Source of the DNA: Bacillus pseudomycoides DSM 12442
GTDB taxonomy: Bacteria; Bacillota; Bacilli; Bacillales; Bacillaceae_G
Reading direction: 5' to 3'
Length of the DNA: 61,829 nt
NCBI RefSeq assembly: GCF_000161455.1
Contig: NZ_CM000745.1
Location: forward strand, 955,032-1,016,860
The stretch's first letter is position 1, and each line of letters opens with the position of its first letter. The notes below the pieces were generated by a model that was given only the letters and a program-made list of their open reading frames with translations, had not been told where the DNA came from and ran no database searches. Both the position numbers and the translations under genes were made by a program. Below are positions 60,156 to 61,829 of the stretch, one piece after another.

Positions 60156-61829
60156 ATGGTAAAAAGAGTAACTTCGATTTTTTCAATTCTAATGCTTTTT
60201 ATGTTTACAATAGGTCAAAGTTTAATGCCTATAATAGCAAATGCACAAGAGTTAAATACAACAGGATTTGTGGATAGTTTTAAGATTGATAAAACAAAAC
60301 TAAGTTACGGCGAACAGGCTAAAATAAATGTAACTTTTAGTGATAAATCTGGAAATAATATGAAGTCTGGAGATACACTAACATTAACGCTGCCCCCAGA
60401 ATTAAAAGGATTCAAGGGAGCGATTCCATTAAATGATGAGCAAGGTAAGAATTTTGGTACTTGTCAAGTAAATGCAGGTAATGTGGTATGTACATTTAAT
60501 GATATGGTTGAGAAACTCCACAATATTAAAGGGCATTTTAATTTTACAGTTCAAGCTACTAATGTAGGAACGGATCAAACGAAAGAGGTTGAAACAAATT
60601 TAGGCACAACTTTAGATAAGCAAACTGTAACGATTACCGGTCCAACTAGTGGTGGTGGTACAGGCTCTAAACCGTTTTTCTACAAAACTGGTGATATTCA
60701 ACCAGATAACCCGGATGAAGTGCGTTGGTTCTTGAGTATAAACTTAAATAAAGAATATTTAAGTAGAGATATTGTTGTGTCTGACAGTTTGCAGGAAGGT
60801 CAAACACTTAATAAAGATAGTTTTCGGATAACAGTTAATGACAGAGAATCTTTATCAATTAAACAATTTGAAGATCAACGTTATGGATATGTTCAGTTTA
60901 ATGACGACGGTCATTCATTTAAAGTCGTGATTAATTGGAATATGGGAAGTGCTAGGTCTTTTACCGTTTTTTATACAAGTACTATAACGGAAAGCGGAAA
61001 GAGCCAAGAATCTTTTAAGAATGATTATAAGATTGATTATCAAATTCTATACAAACAACCGGTTTCTGAGTCGGGTAGTGCCACAGTCACAAATATAACA
61101 TCTGGTGGTGGTGCTCAAGGTGATTTACCTCCTAAAGGAACATTAAGAATTGTTAAGCACCTTGGAACGGATGAAGACAAAGTAATACCGAATGTCTCGT
61201 TTAAGTTGTATAAAGAGTCAGGTGAACAAGTTGGAGATGTATATGTAACGGATGAAAAAGGAATAATTGAAATTCCTAATTTACAATCAGGTAAATATTA
61301 TGTGCAAGAGGTTTCAGCTCCAGAGTATATTGATTTCAATCCTCAGGAAAAAGTAAGTTTTGAAGTTAAATCAGGTGCTGTAAATGGAGTTAAGTTGCCG
61401 ATTTCGAATAAAGTGAAAACTACATTCATTACAGGAACAAAAATATGGAAAGGCGATAATGCGACAGAACGTCCGAAAACAATCAAAGTAGACTTACTAC
61501 AAGATGGTCAGGTCATCGCAACGCAAGAAGTAAGCGAAGCAACAGGTTGGAAGTATGAATTCAAAGACTTAGCGGCATACAATGCAGATGGCAAAGGATA
61601 TAAGTATGAAGTAAAAGAACAACCAGTAGATGGATATCAAACAGAAGTCAAAGGTTATGACATTATAAATACAAAAGTGGTACAAATAACAAAAGTAGAA
61701 GGAACAAAAACGTGGAAAGACGATAATGCGAAAGAACGTCCGAAAACGATTCAAGTAGACTTACTTCAAAACGGTCAAAAGATTGATACGCAAGAAGTAA
61801 GTGAAGCAACAGGTTGGAAATATACATTT
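60156..61829 (+). CDS. Cna B-type surface adhesin (3' partial)
   Basis: 558 codons are open to the window end. A signal peptide ends near IANAQE. Two adhesin Ig-like domains follow, about 30-170 and 175-310 (KIDKTKLSYGEQAKINVTFSD, LTLTLPPELKGF; DNPDEVRWFLSINLNKEYLS), like the collagen-binding A region. A SpaA-type domain (GTLRIVKHLGTDED... GKYYVQEVSAPEY) follows, then tandem Cna B repeats starting GTKIWKGDNATERPKTIKVD and GTKTWKDDNAKERPKTIQVD. The Lys in GTK.W and the Glu in YEVKEQP would form isopeptide bonds. The C-terminus, probably with LPXTG, is outside. GATAGGAG lies 6 bases before the ATG. Confidence 0.9.
   Translation, partial: MVKRVTSIFSILMLFMFTIGQSLMPIIANAQELNTTGFVDSFKIDKTKLSYGEQAKINVTFSDKSGNNMKSGDTLTLTLPPELKGFKGAIPLNDEQGKNFGTCQVNAGNVVCTFNDMVEKLHNIKGHFNFTVQATNVGTDQTKEVETNLGTTLDKQTVTITGPTSGGGTGSKPFFYKTGDIQPDNPDEVRWFLSINLNKEYLSRDIVVSDSLQEGQTLNKDSFRITVNDRESLSIKQFEDQRYGYVQFNDDGHSFKVVINWNMGSARSFTVFYTSTITESGKSQESFKNDYKIDYQILYKQPVSESGSATVTNITSGGGAQGDLPPKGTLRIVKHLGTDEDKVIPNVSFKLYKESGEQVGDVYVTDEKGIIEIPNLQSGKYYVQEVSAPEYIDFNPQEKVSFEVKSGAVNGVKLPISNKVKTTFITGTKIWKGDNATERPKTIKVDLLQDGQVIATQEVSEATGWKYEFKDLAAYNADGKGYKYEVKEQPVDGYQTEVKGYDIINTKVVQITKVEGTKTWKDDNAKERPKTIQVDLLQNGQKIDTQEVSEATGWKYTF

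Noticed and set aside
1..61829. CRISPR arrays, tRNA and rRNA genes
   Set aside because: I looked for regular repeat-spacer patterns and for cloverleaf or rRNA sequence and saw none; the repeats present are dispersed or inside coding regions.

Overview
The window is chromosomal DNA of a low-GC Firmicute, almost certainly a Bacillus cereus group member. The evidence is the AT-rich composition, strong AGGAGG-type ribosome binding sites with frequent TTG and GTG starts, and bcr1-type repeats bounded by TTTAT. The gene order also matches the Bacillus subtilis yhgC-pbpF-hemEHY-yhgD-yhgE ... yhfH-yhfI-lplJ-lcfB ... comK segment, with B. cereus-type accessory genes between the conserved blocks. I saw no tRNA, rRNA or CRISPR array.

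Layout. 1-7300: the 3' part of a surface transglutaminase-like protein with cell-wall-binding repeats, a VOC protein, a broken small gene, a CcdC-like membrane protein, an APC permease behind a sigma-54-type promoter, a GH25 lysozyme with two SH3 domains, and an orphan SunI-like immunity protein. 7700-16850: the ydbS/ydbT membrane pair, a NUDIX gene split by an intact bcr1 element, hmoB, pbpF and the hemE-hemH-hemY operon for late haem synthesis. 16850-20800: an accessory block (carboxymuconolactone decarboxylase-like protein, tautomerase, two LysR regulators, an SDR) that ends in a diverged copy of the last bases of hemY, as if inserted at the hemY 3' end. 21200-32300: a secreted nuclease, an orphan permease, a TetR regulator with YhgE under a shared 23-bp operator, a YfmQ-like protein, DinB, a WYL regulator and a LacI regulator. 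32300-36100: yhfH, yhfI, lplJ and a frameshifted lcfB.

36180-53600: mostly accessory genes. They include an isochorismatase, a membrane phosphoesterase, a tiny protein resembling an anti-sigma C-terminal domain, an AraC regulator, an IS231-like remnant, an acyltransferase, a two-component system, a CPBP protein, a Sco protein, an M48 protease, a PadR operon with two half-size permeases, an EamA exporter, and a TetR regulator divergent from a beta-lactamase-fold hydrolase. This part also carries several bcr1 derivatives and a second repeat family in three copies. 54000-61829: the glyoxylate bypass genes aceB-aceA, a decayed membrane gene, a cold-shock gene with a terminator-like leader hairpin, comK, about 1.1 kb of decayed DNA, and the start of a large Cna-B-type surface adhesin that runs off the window.

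The main themes are haem synthesis and turnover (hmoB, hemEHY), lipoate and fatty-acid use (lplJ, lcfB, glyoxylate bypass), and cell-surface proteins at both ends. Repeats have visibly shaped the region: one bcr1 copy disrupts a gene, and other repeats lie against gene ends. All gene identities rest on reading the translated sequence by eye. No database search was possible.
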